In this document: one piece after another, positions 1 through 7,570 of the stretch
How positions within the stretch are numbered: the first letter of the stretch is position 1
Layout of the letters: each line of letters opens with the position of its first letter
Assembly (NCBI RefSeq): GCF_003702705.1
Contig: NZ_QZMN01000008.1
Span: 1-64,000, forward strand
DNA length: 64,000 nt
Direction of reading: 5' to 3'
From: Ornithinimicrobium cerasi
Lineage (GTDB): Bacteria > Actinomycetota > Actinomycetes > Actinomycetales > Dermatophilaceae
Translations under genes and position numbers: made by a program
Notes under the pieces: generated by a model
Told to the model about the DNA's origin: nothing
Databases searched by the model: none
Seen by the model: only the letters and a program-made list of their open reading frames with translations

Positions 1-2
1 GC

Positions 3-74
3 CCACTCCCGAGAATCGACTATCCGATCTCCAACGCCCTGCTCAACGAAGTCCGTCGGTGGATCGAGGCTTAG
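3..74 (+). CDS. C-terminal end of an unidentified protein (cut by window edge)
   Basis: An open frame enters the window at base 3 and ends at a TAG (72-74). It encodes 23 residues ending in ISNALLNEVRRWIEA, a helix-like, protein-like ending. The next gene can start at GTG 74, sharing the last base of this stop (TAGTG), or at GTG 59 inside it, so the two are probably translationally coupled. The local DNA is visibly more AT-rich than the chromosome beyond 7.5 kb. There is too little sequence to name a family. It is the first visible member of a three-gene operon on the mobile element. Confidence 0.45.
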   Translation, partial: PLPRIDYPISNALLNEVRRWIEA

Positions 75-1003
75 TGCGACTGGCGGCTGGAGTTCTCCCA
101 TCGCGCGCGACGCTCGCCCTGTACCCGGACCACCCTCTCGTGTTGCGCCCACCGGAGATTCTTGCGTCGTATCAAGGCGCCCTCTACGCGGTGTTCGTCG
201 TACAAGGCGCTGAGACACTGGGGCGGGGTCGCCACACTTTTGGACGTTACCTGCTAAATCGACTCGCCCTTCCAGAAAATGCAGTCTTTGTGGCTGTCGT
301 AGAGGAGTCTGCAGACGTCGATATAATCGCTGGCGACCTCTTCGATGCCGTGTTGCCCGCCACGGTGAGCAAACCCGGCCGTTTAGCTGATGAGCCCACG
401 GGGGCGGCATGGCAACAAGCCGTTGAGAGCCTGCGTCCCGCTCACGTCGAGCGTTTTAGTGCTGCATGGTCTCTCGATCGCTCCCTGAGGGACGAGCGTT
501 CCCGCCGCGACGAGGGTAGGGTCACCACCGCTAGCTTGAGCATGGCTGGCCGCCAGAAGGCGCATAGGCGAACCCCCTACGTTTCCTTCGCATCGAAGGG
601 ATACTTCACTCTCGACGCACCGCCCAAGCGTTCCAGACAGCAACAGATGGCACTGGTTTCTGCGGCTACTCTTACCGCGATAGAAGCTGACTACGGTCTG
701 ACCCCTGAGCCGACCCTGGCGTACACGGTGCTTGGGACCCCCGACTCCCCGTCCGCGAGGCCACCAGTCGGGCATTCCTCCTCTGACAGACGCGAAAGCC
801 AGCCGCATGAGAAGCCTCCGACTGATCTCGTGGCCAAATACGGGCAACTGCTTAACCACGGTGACGCGGTTCTGGCCCTTCACCATGCCTTCGTCCCGAT
901 TGTGAGCACCTCGCGAACCTTCGACGTAGAGAAACCGCTGCGAGCAGCTGCATTCGCTGGCTACGTACCTGAAAGCCGGCGCCGAAATGAAGGGGGACCC
1001 TAA
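59..1003 (+). CDS. hypothetical protein, middle gene of a coupled cargo operon
   Basis: A 314-residue protein starting at GTG 59; GTG 74, overlapping the upstream stop, is an equally good start. I do not recognise a family. The N-terminal third (residues about 15-110) alternates hydrophobic strands and looks like a folded alpha/beta domain. Residues 130-200 are basic and Arg-rich. A Pro/Ser-rich linker (about 225-255) precedes a short C-terminal helical part. There is no signal peptide or membrane segment. Its TAA overlaps the next ATG (TAATG), so it is coupled to the HEPN gene. The codon use includes A/T-ending codons rare in the chromosome, consistent with recent acquisition. A nuclease or defence role is conceivable from context only. 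Confidence 0.7.
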   Translation: MDRGLVRLAAGVLPSRATLALYPDHPLVLRPPEILASYQGALYAVFVVQGAETLGRGRHTFGRYLLNRLALPENAVFVAVVEESADVDIIAGDLFDAVLPATVSKPGRLADEPTGAAWQQAVESLRPAHVERFSAAWSLDRSLRDERSRRDEGRVTTASLSMAGRQKAHRRTPYVSFASKGYFTLDAPPKRSRQQQMALVSAATLTAIEADYGLTPEPTLAYTVLGTPDSPSARPPVGHSSSDRRESQPHEKPPTDLVAKYGQLLNHGDAVLALHHAFVPIVSTSRTFDVEKPLRAAAFAGYVPESRRRNEGGP

Positions 1004-1431
1004 TGAGTTACAAGAAAAGGGTTGATACCCTACGCGTTCTCATCGACGGACACCCTCTGCTCAAGGGATCCCCACAACTGACTGCGATTACCGGTGAGGC
1101 AAACAGAATTGTGCATGCCGGACGACTGGCTACGGAGCGCGGTTGGCTGTTGAGTGTCCTACATACAACGCGCACTCTCGATACCACCATGCATGAGTTG
1201 TGCACAGCGAAGGGCTGGCCAAGTAAGCAGTCTCTTGGCGGATACCTAAGCACAATTGCTTCTAATCGTGCTCACTTGGCCGGCGCATGCGAAGGCTTCC
1301 AGAAGTCAATAGTTAAGCCGCGAAATAAGTACATGCATCGAGCCGGAACGCATCCCCAGCGCGCCGAGGCAGACAAGATTCTTTCGGAGATGCACACCTG
1401 CGTAGCGCTGCTTCTGACCAACATCACCTGA
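1003..1431 (+). CDS. HEPN-like domain protein
   Basis: A 142-residue, mostly helical protein. Near the C-terminus it carries R107-N-K-Y-M-H112, matching the R-x4-6-H signature of HEPN domains (known family feature), where Arg and His form the RNase site. The start ATG shares the A of the preceding TAA (TAATG), so it is translated from the same message as the 314-residue protein. HEPN proteins are common in toxin-antitoxin, abortive infection and other anti-phage systems. Placement at the end of a mobile-element operon fits that role but does not prove it. No MNT nucleotidyltransferase partner is visible; one could lie left of the window. AT-richer than the host chromosome. Confidence 0.6.
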   Translation: MSYKKRVDTLRVLIDGHPLLKGSPQLTAITGEANRIVHAGRLATERGWLLSVLHTTRTLDTTMHELCTAKGWPSKQSLGGYLSTIASNRAHLAGACEGFQKSIVKPRNKYMHRAGTHPQRAEADKILSEMHTCVALLLTNIT

Positions 1432-1776
1432 CCCGTCTCTTCACCACTGCGGGCGCCGTTCGAGGCGTGCACTCGAACCGACTGCAACCTCACCTCGCAG
1501 GCAACGGTCCGACTCGGAGGCAAGCGCCCCCAGGATCTCCCGCGGAACTGCATCTATAGATGGCTGTCGTTGCTGGCATCCGGTACTTGGCGTGTGCGCG
1601 GTCTACGGACGACTCGTCGCCAACCGCCCTGTCTTCGGCGTGACAGCGATGTACCGACCCTCCACGAGCGCCGATCACCGGCATATCCCTGATGAGGGTG
1701 CGCTCATCCGCGGTACAGCGATGTATCGAGCACTCGGCAGCGTTGAGCGAGGGGACGCCGTCCCTCTGCGGATCGG
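1432..1776. repeat. gene-free stretch with three related repeats (possible transposon end)
   Basis: No convincing gene lies between the HEPN gene and the relaxase. Three related 18-base sites are visible: 1551-1568 (containing the perfect palindrome CATCTATAGATG, inverted orientation), 1642-1659 and 1714-1731. Read in one orientation they share ACAGCsATsTAynGA. Several spaced copies of one short motif near an end resemble the multiple transposase-binding sites of IS21-family ends. No transposase gene is present here, so this could be a remnant or a solo end. The identification is tentative. Confidence 0.35.
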
Positions 1777-4700
1777 TCATCGGCTTGGGCCGGATACCTC
1801 ACGCGAGGGACCTTCGAAGGGGTGATGTTCTGCTCGTCGCTGGCTGGTTCGGAGGCGCTCGCCCACAGCGCCTGGCTTCGGCCTGCGGAGAACCGGGGAC
1901 GGCGCGTTGAGTCGCCGGACCAGCCTGGCTTGGTGCCTGGCGACGTCGGGGTCTTTCATGGGCGGTCCGGTGGGGTCTGTGTCGCTGGGTGGGATGCCGA
2001 GGGCGGCGCGCCAGACGGCGAGGTCGCCGAGCAGGTGGTCGTCGACGTGCGCCGGCAGGGGTCGCTGCCACGGCGCGCGGTTGGCGGCGCCGGCCTGCTG
2101 GGCCTGGTCCGTGACCCGGTGCTTGAGGTCGTCGATCCGGCCGCTGAGCCGGTCTAGGTAGGTGCCCGTGCCTGGGTCGCGTCGTAGGGCGGGTGGGATG
2201 TCGGGCAGCCACGGCAGCGGGGCGTCCCCGTGCGGCAGGGGGGTGAGGGCGCTGAGGCGCCAGGTGAGGGCGGCGGCGGGGTCGTAGGCCTCGGTGAGGG
2301 TGCGCTTGCCGCGGTACAAGGTGGCCTCCTGCACCACCGTCTCGGGCCGGGTCCCCTCGACCCAGCGGACGGCGAGCTGGCCTCGCAGGTGCGGGTAGGC
2401 CGGTGCCTGAGTGAGGCCGGGCAGCCACGTCTCGAGCGCGTCGTCGAGGGCGGTCATCCGCTCCTGCCCGAGATGGTGCTGAGCCAGCACGGTCAGGGCG
2501 TCCTGGTAGGCCAGCACCGCCTGCCGCAGCAACTCAGGGGCGTCGCCGTGCTCGACGGTGGTGGCCGAGTGGGCACGGCCGTCGCGGTCCAGGATGTCGG
2601 TCAGCACCTGCCGCGGGTCAGCCACCGTGTCCTGCAGGTGAGGATCGATGCTGTCGAGGGAGGCGTTGGGCGTGGCGAGGTAAAGGTGGTTGCTCTCCCG
2701 TCCGCGGGAGAGGGCGACGTACAGGGCTTGCCGGGTCTCGGTCCCGGTCAGGACGGTGTGGGTGCTGTCCACGGTGACGCCCTGGGCGCCGTGGATCGTG
2801 GACGCGTACCCCAGCTGCACGTGCTGGGCCACATACCCCGCGGGCAGCGTGACTCGACGGGTGGCACCTGCCCCGGCGTGTCCGCGCCGTGTCGCCCTGT
2901 CTTGGCGGCTGACGGTGAGAGCCCCGTCGGGGTGGGCCGTCAGGAGGTGCCACCGGTCGCCGTTCTTGACCCACGACCCGTCGACGCTCCGGAGGCGACG
3001 GTCGTTGCGGCGGGTGATCAGCATGTCACCGGCGCTGGCGCGGGTGCCATCCGCCAGGGTCACCTCAGAGCCGGGGTGTTCTCCGGTGGTGTCGAGGCGG
3101 TCCTGCCGGGCACGCTGGTTCAGGTCGCGCACGGTGTCGCGGGTCGCGGCCAGCAGCAGGCTGGACAGACCAGCCTGCTGGTCAGCGGCCCAAGCGGCGT
3201 ACGCCGCCTCCGCCACGGTGCCCGTGTCCCCCGTGTGGACCCGGTCGTGGTCGAGGTAGTGGTCCAGGGCAGTGGGATCGCCGTCACGGATGGCGAGGGT
3301 GGCGGCTCCTTCGGCGGGGTCGGTAAACCGGTGCAGCTCGGTCAGCGTCGCAGTGGTGCCGTTCCCGTGGCCCTGCTCGGCCAGGTCACGGAAGATCCCG
3401 CCGGCGGCGACGGCCGCCAGTTGCTGGTCGTCCCCGACCAGCCGCACGCTGGCGCCGGCGTCGACGACGTGCCGGACCACCTGGGCCAGGTCGCGGGTGC
3501 CGGCCATGCCTGCCTCGTCGATGAGCACTAACGTCCCCGGGCTAACCACTGCGCCCACGGTGGACGTCGTCCCCGTCTCCGGTGATGCACCTGCCGCGGT
3601 GGTCTGATGGAGGTACTTGGCCAGAGTGTCGGCGCGAATGCCGGTGGCGCGGCCCAGCTCGTCGGCCGCGACCGCGGTCGGGGCCAGGCCCAGGACGGTG
3701 CCGCCGGAGGCCTCCCACGCCCGAGCGAGCACCCGCAGCGCGGAGGTCTTACCCGCTCCGGCCGGGGCGAGGGCGACCTGGACCCGGCATCCGCTGGTGG
3801 CGAGGTTGAGCACCATTGCAGTCTGCGACCAGTCCAGGCCTGGACCGTCTCCACTCTTTGCAGCCAGGACGGTCTCGACCACGTGCTCGGTGGCTTGGCG
3901 GCCGTCGCGCCGCAACCCCAGCGCGAGGAGTTCGTCCTCGGCGGCGAGGATCGCCTTCGAGGTGTAGGTCTGGCTGCCGTGCACGACGTGGGCGGGCTGC
4001 CCGTCCGGGCGGCGCAGCACCTGCGGCTCGCCCAGCTCCGGCGGTACCCCGACCGGCACCGAGAACCCCTGCAGGACCCACCGCTCGACGTCACGTTGGT
4101 ACGCCTCGAGCTTGTCCAGGGGGACCTGGGCGGTCCGGAGCTGCCGCAGGGTCTCGGCGCGCACGTGCCACACCTGCCACGTCGCCCGCGACCCCTCCAG
4201 CACCGACAGCACCCGGGCGGCGACGACCTGAGGGCGCACGTCCCCACCACCCCCGCGTCGCCGGAGGTGTCCCGGGAGCGCCCCCACCCACCCACCTGCG
4301 ACGATGCCAGCCTCCCCACCGCGTACCCGGTCGCGCCCCCACCGCGCCCCCACGGCCGATGCGACCATCTCCTCCGGGCAGCGCCCGCCACGGGAGAGCA
4401 CGGCGGTCGCCTGCTCACCCCACGCGGCGCGTTGCTCAGCCTCGGAGCGGGGCTCGTGCTTTTCGGGGCGGGTCTCCAGGTTCGCCTGCTGGGCCAGGGC
4501 CAGCGCCTCGATGGTTGTGGGGGTGCGGCCGTGGTCGCAAAGGAAGGTGGAGGTGAGCTCGCGCTGCCGGGTCTCGATCGCCTGCCGACGGGACGACCAC
4601 GCGGTCAGCAGGGCCGGGTCGACCCCCTCGATCTCCCGCACCGGCCGCTTACCCTCGTCGCCCGGGCGGTCGACGAAGCGGACCCCGAGGCGCTCGACGA

Positions 4701-5604
4701 GGCCAGCCTCGAGGTGGGTGTTGTAGTGCTCAGACGCCATCACCTTGGCCTTGAACAACATCCGCCCGTCCAGCGTCAACCACCGGCCGCCCTCCTCGGG
4801 CAGGGACTGGACCTTGTTGGAGACGACAACATGGGTGTGCAGATCCGGGTCCCCGGTGCGCGAGTCACGGTGGTCGAAAGCCGCCGCTACCAGCCCGGTC
4901 ACGGGGACCTGACGGATACCGCCCTTCCCCACCCGGGTGAACGCCACCTCCGCCTCCATCAGCGCCACCGTGGCGCGGACCGCATCCGCGTGGGCGGCCT
5001 CCACCTGCTCGGCGATCTCCGGTGGGGCAAGGGCCCACAGGGTCGAGACCGACTTCACCGGCGACAACGTCAGGTCGAACCCGGCCACCGGCACCTGCGC
5101 CGGCCGCGACGCCCGCGCCATGAACTTCGTCAGCTCGGCCTCGTCCACCGGGCCGCGGCCGTGCCGCTGCTCGAACGCCTCCCGGGCGACCCGGGTCCGG
5201 ATCCGCGCCCGCTCCTCCCCCGGGATCGGCGCGTTCCACGCCAGCCCGCGGGCGGTGTTGTGCTCGCTGAACGCCCGCGCCGTCACCTGCCGCAGAGACG
5301 TGGCGTCGAACGTCGGGAACGCCCGCCCCAACGCACCCCAGCCCTCGGAAGCGGCCTCCGGCTCTCCGGAGCGGGGGTGACGACCCTGACCGAAAAGCAG
5401 CTTCATCTGCTCCTCGCTCACCACGTCACCGACCTTCAGGTCGAGGCCGGGCAGGCCGGTGCCGAGCCAACGCCCGGGTGCTTCGCCCTTCTCCTCGTAG
5501 TACGAGGCTAGGCCGACCTGGCGCTTCTCCGTTGAATCGTGCACCGCGACCTGACGCGTCAGGTAGGTGTACCCGGACCCGGCCGAGAGCTTGTGCATCG
5601 TCAT
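1777..5604 (-). CDS. MobF-family conjugative relaxase-helicase (TrwC/TraA-like)
   Basis: About 1275 residues. The start at 5604 gives the family-typical N-terminus MTMHKLSAGSGYTYLTRQVA, with candidate nicking tyrosines Y12 and Y14; ATG 5598 is an alternative. The N-terminal TrwC domain has the metal-binding histidines H245, H256 and H258 (segment DPDLHTH). The C-terminal half is a RecD-like SF1 helicase: Walker A GAGKT at about 616-620, Walker B LVLIDEAGM at about 692-700, then VGDDQQL, GYASTIHGAQG and YVALSRGRE. Such proteins nick oriT, stay bound to the 5' end and unwind the transferred strand. A Gly/Arg-rich stretch (about 415-465) separates the two parts. No type IV secretion or coupling genes are visible, so the element may be mobilisable or continue leftwards. 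Confidence 0.93.
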   Translation of the reverse strand: MTMHKLSAGSGYTYLTRQVAVHDSTEKRQVGLASYYEEKGEAPGRWLGTGLPGLDLKVGDVVSEEQMKLLFGQGRHPRSGEPEAASEGWGALGRAFPTFDATSLRQVTARAFSEHNTARGLAWNAPIPGEERARIRTRVAREAFEQRHGRGPVDEAELTKFMARASRPAQVPVAGFDLTLSPVKSVSTLWALAPPEIAEQVEAAHADAVRATVALMEAEVAFTRVGKGGIRQVPVTGLVAAAFDHRDSRTGDPDLHTHVVVSNKVQSLPEEGGRWLTLDGRMLFKAKVMASEHYNTHLEAGLVERLGVRFVDRPGDEGKRPVREIEGVDPALLTAWSSRRQAIETRQRELTSTFLCDHGRTPTTIEALALAQQANLETRPEKHEPRSEAEQRAAWGEQATAVLSRGGRCPEEMVASAVGARWGRDRVRGGEAGIVAGGWVGALPGHLRRRGGGGDVRPQVVAARVLSVLEGSRATWQVWHVRAETLRQLRTAQVPLDKLEAYQRDVERWVLQGFSVPVGVPPELGEPQVLRRPDGQPAHVVHGSQTYTSKAILAAEDELLALGLRRDGRQATEHVVETVLAAKSGDGPGLDWSQTAMVLNLATSGCRVQVALAPAGAGKTSALRVLARAWEASGGTVLGLAPTAVAADELGRATGIRADTLAKYLHQTTAAGASPETGTTSTVGAVVSPGTLVLIDEAGMAGTRDLAQVVRHVVDAGASVRLVGDDQQLAAVAAGGIFRDLAEQGHGNGTTATLTELHRFTDPAEGAATLAIRDGDPTALDHYLDHDRVHTGDTGTVAEAAYAAWAADQQAGLSSLLLAATRDTVRDLNQRARQDRLDTTGEHPGSEVTLADGTRASAGDMLITRRNDRRLRSVDGSWVKNGDRWHLLTAHPDGALTVSRQDRATRRGHAGAGATRRVTLPAGYVAQHVQLGYASTIHGAQGVTVDSTHTVLTGTETRQALYVALSRGRESNHLYLATPNASLDSIDPHLQDTVADPRQVLTDILDRDGRAHSATTVEHGDAPELLRQAVLAYQDALTVLAQHHLGQERMTALDDALETWLPGLTQAPAYPHLRGQLAVRWVEGTRPETVVQEATLYRGKRTLTEAYDPAAALTWRLSALTPLPHGDAPLPWLPDIPPALRRDPGTGTYLDRLSGRIDDLKHRVTDQAQQAGAANRAPWQRPLPAHVDDHLLGDLAVWRAALGIPPSDTDPTGPPMKDPDVARHQARLVRRLNAPSPVLRRPKPGAVGERLRTSQRRAEHHPFEGPSREVSGPSR

Positions 5605-6013
5605 CATCTCCACCCCATAAGCGGAGGAGCGCACTCCTGGGTCTCACCCGCGAACCGAGTGCAGTAGGTGTGTTCCTTCTTGAGCGGGCGAGACGTTGGT
5701 TGCCGTCGCTGGGTCGAGGTGAGGACTGGGGCGCAGGTCGTGCACGGCCTGCGCCTGTGCAGGCATGCCTTGGACGACGTGGGGCTGTCCGGATCGCAGG
5801 CCGAGGACGAGCATGCTGCTCAGCCTGTGGACAAAGGAGGCCCGGGATCTGCGTTCGGGGTCATGCTGGGTCTCGTGGCTCATCTCTCCCGCGGCAGGCG
5901 CGAGCGCGCGAGTTCCGAGAAATCTGCCTCTGGATGAGTCCCCAGTGCCTCCTCGTCCGCTTTGGGGGGTAACAGGCACAAGCAGTGCTTGCGGAGCGAA
6001 GGAAGTGGGGACC
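5605..6013. promoter_or_regulatory. divergent control region between relaxase and xis; candidate oriT
   Basis: About 400 bases without a convincing gene separate the relaxase from the excisionase, which diverge. It holds a perfect 8-bp hairpin (GGCGCAGG 5730-5737 with CCTGCGCC 5748-5755), the kind of structure found near a nick site. A 13-base palindrome CAAGCAGTGCTTG (5979-5991) lies 22 bases before the xis start and is a possible operator. Calling it oriT is inference from its position next to the relaxase gene; no nic site is recognised. Confidence 0.4.
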
Positions 6014-6292
6014 ATGGCAGTCGAGCACAGCCAACGCAGGAGCGGGTGGCCCGCAGTGCAGGCCGCGACGAGGGGCTCAGCGCAGACCGACGGACTGGGG
6101 GCAGGCCACGCGGACCCGATGTTCCTGACCGTCCAGGAGGTCGCGGAGCTGCTTCGGGTCAGTCCGGCGACGGTCCGCGCCTGGATCGCCAAGGGCGAGG
6201 GCCCGCCTGCCATGCGGTTCGGCAAACAGATCCGCTACCGCCCCGAGCGCGTCATGGAGTGGGTCGAGCAGCAGGAGGAAGGCCGGAGGTGA
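6014..6292 (+). CDS. xis: excisionase / helix-turn-helix DNA-binding protein
   Basis: A 92-residue protein starting at ATG 6014 behind a GGAAG-type ribosome site. Residues about 35-90 form a MerR-like winged helix of the excisionase family: FLTVQEVAELLRVSPATVRAWI, then GPPAMRFGKQIRYRPERVMEW. Such proteins bend DNA at attachment sites and steer the integrase towards excision, and may also repress transcription. Its TGA overlaps the integrase GTG (GTGA at 6289-6292), so the two are co-translated. The long upstream open frame back to 5765 is not needed; the family match begins well inside it. Confidence 0.88.
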   Translation: MAVEHSQRRSGWPAVQAATRGSAQTDGLGAGHADPMFLTVQEVAELLRVSPATVRAWIAKGEGPPAMRFGKQIRYRPERVMEWVEQQEEGRR

Positions 6293-7371
6293 TCGACCGT
6301 CGCCAGTCACCGATCACCGGAAGAGTGGTCTGGCGCGTGCGTTGGTACGAGACCGAACCCGCCGGTGGGCGGCGCGAGCGGAGCCGCACCTTCTTCACCA
6401 GGCGAGAGGCGCTCGACTTCGAGCGCGAACGGGCCCGGGCCAGGCGGGCGGGCGTCGTCTCCTCGAGCCGGGTGTCCGTCTCCGAGGTTGCCGAGCGCTA
6501 CTTCGCCAACCTGACCGGTACGGCGGCCTCCCGCACCGTCCAGGGATACCGCCAGCACTGGCGGACGCATCTGCAACCGGCCTTCGGCCACGTGCCGGTC
6601 GAGAAGCTAACGGTGCCACGGATCCAGGAGTTCGTCTCCAACCTCGCAGCACGACGGTCCCCGGCGACGACGCGCAAGGTGCACAGGACGCTGAGCCTGA
6701 TCCTCGACCAGGCCGTCGCAGAACGGCGGCTGGCGGTCAACCCGGCGCACGGGGTCCGGCTGCCCAGACTTCCGGCCCAGCTCGGCGACCACGTCCTCAG
6801 CGTCGAGCAGGTCGAGGCGTTGGCGGACGAGGTCCACCACCACGGGACGCTCGTGCGGGTCGCGGCGTACTGCGGGCTGCGCTGGGGGGAGGTGGCCGCC
6901 CTGCAGGTCGGTGACGTCGACCTCGCTGCTCGCCGCCTCCGGGTCCAGCGGGCACAGGTCGAGGTCTCCGGCCGCATCGAGATCAAGGCGCCGAAGTCAC
7001 GGCACGGTCAACGCCGTGTGCCAATCCCCGGAAGGCTGCTCGACGAGCTGGGTGAGCAGACGGAAGGGCGTCGGGCGTCTGCCTTGCTGTTCACCTCGCC
7101 GGAGGGGGACAGGTTGCGAGCCTCGAACTGGAAGCGGTGGTCCGGGTGGAGCGAAGCCGTCGCGAGCATGGGCGGCGGCATCCGGTTCCACGACCTGCGC
7201 CATACCTGCGCGAGCCTGCTCATCCAGGCGGGCGCGACACCCGTGGAAGTCCAGCGCATCCTGGGTCACAGCACGCCGGCGACGACGCTGAACCTCTACA
7301 CCCACCTGCTGCCCGACGCGCTCGACGGCGCGGCCGCGAAACTCGACGGCTACCTGGATAGCCGGCTGTGA
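6289..7371 (+). CDS. int: site-specific tyrosine recombinase (integrase)
   Basis: 360 residues from a GTG that overlaps the xis stop. Residues 1-50 are an arm-binding-type basic domain. Residues about 62-150 are a SAM-like core-binding domain. Residues about 165-350 are the catalytic domain, with R198 (CGLRWGE), K236, H301 and R304 (FHDLRHT), H327 (LGHS) and nucleophile Y337 (NLYTHL). All catalytic residues are present, so it should be active. It points at the 3' end of tRNA-Lys about 95 bases downstream, the usual arrangement for integration into a tRNA gene. A 12-bp tandem repeat (TGACGGCCTAC, 7369-7392) spans its stop and could be an arm site. Confidence 0.95.
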   Translation: MIDRRQSPITGRVVWRVRWYETEPAGGRRERSRTFFTRREALDFERERARARRAGVVSSSRVSVSEVAERYFANLTGTAASRTVQGYRQHWRTHLQPAFGHVPVEKLTVPRIQEFVSNLAARRSPATTRKVHRTLSLILDQAVAERRLAVNPAHGVRLPRLPAQLGDHVLSVEQVEALADEVHHHGTLVRVAAYCGLRWGEVAALQVGDVDLAARRLRVQRAQVEVSGRIEIKAPKSRHGQRRVPIPGRLLDELGEQTEGRRASALLFTSPEGDRLRASNWKRWSGWSEAVASMGGGIRFHDLRHTCASLLIQAGATPVEVQRILGHSTPATTLNLYTHLLPDALDGAAAKLDGYLDSRL

Positions 7372-7392
7372 CGGCCTACGTGACGGCCTACT
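7369..7392 (+). repeat. 12-bp tandem duplication at integrase stop
   Basis: TGACGGCCTACG (7369-7380) is followed at once by TGACGGCCTACT (7381-7392). The first copy contains the integrase stop codon. Lying between int and the tRNA-Lys attachment region, the copies could be integrase arm-type sites, or simply a duplication. Confidence 0.6.
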
Positions 7393-7464
7393 TAACCCGG
7401 CTCGGCTGCCGTGAGACATCCTCCAGCGGGACGAAAAGCCGTTTGACCTGCGACGATCTGAAGG

Positions 7465-7500
7465 TGGGCCCCGTGGGACTCGAACCCACAACCTACGGAT
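7465..7500. other. probable attachment site (attR/attL side) in the tRNA-Lys 3' half
   Basis: The integrase gene ends 93 bases from the tRNA 3' end. Everything left of it (relaxase, cargo, AT-richer DNA) looks foreign, and everything right looks chromosomal. Tyrosine integrases commonly cross over within the T-arm/3' part of tRNA genes. The matching copy should lie left of position 1; I found no second copy of the T-arm sequence inside the window. Exact ends cannot be fixed. Confidence 0.5.
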
Positions 7501-7537
7501 TAAAAGTCCGCAGCTCTGCCCATTGAGCTAGAGGCCC
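7465..7537 (-). tRNA. tRNA-Lys (anticodon TTT)
   Basis: Read on the minus strand, the acceptor arm GGGCCTC pairs with GGGGCCC (one G-U). The anticodon stem CGGA... encloses the loop CT-TTT-AA, and the T arm GTGGG-TTCGAGT-CCCAC is perfect. Length is 73 without CCA; the discriminator is A at 7465. The 3' half faces the integrase, so this gene is the probable host attachment site, kept intact by the element. Confidence 0.97.
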
Positions 7538-7570
7538 CTCGGATCCGGGGAGGTCCCGCTCCGGCAGACA

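Noticed and set aside
4230-4390. Possible double frameshift in the relaxase (Gly/Arg-rich residues about 415-465)
   Set aside because: The frame continues unbroken into conserved sequence (ATWQVWHVRAE), and no alternative frame gives better family similarity. Best seen as a variable linker.
3607-5511. 634-residue plus-strand open frame inside the relaxase
   Set aside because: Complementary-frame shadow of the relaxase; low-complexity, no family.
7372-7464. Small open frames between int and tRNA-Lys
   Set aside because: Under 95 bases, no ribosome site or coding bias. Probably attachment-site DNA.
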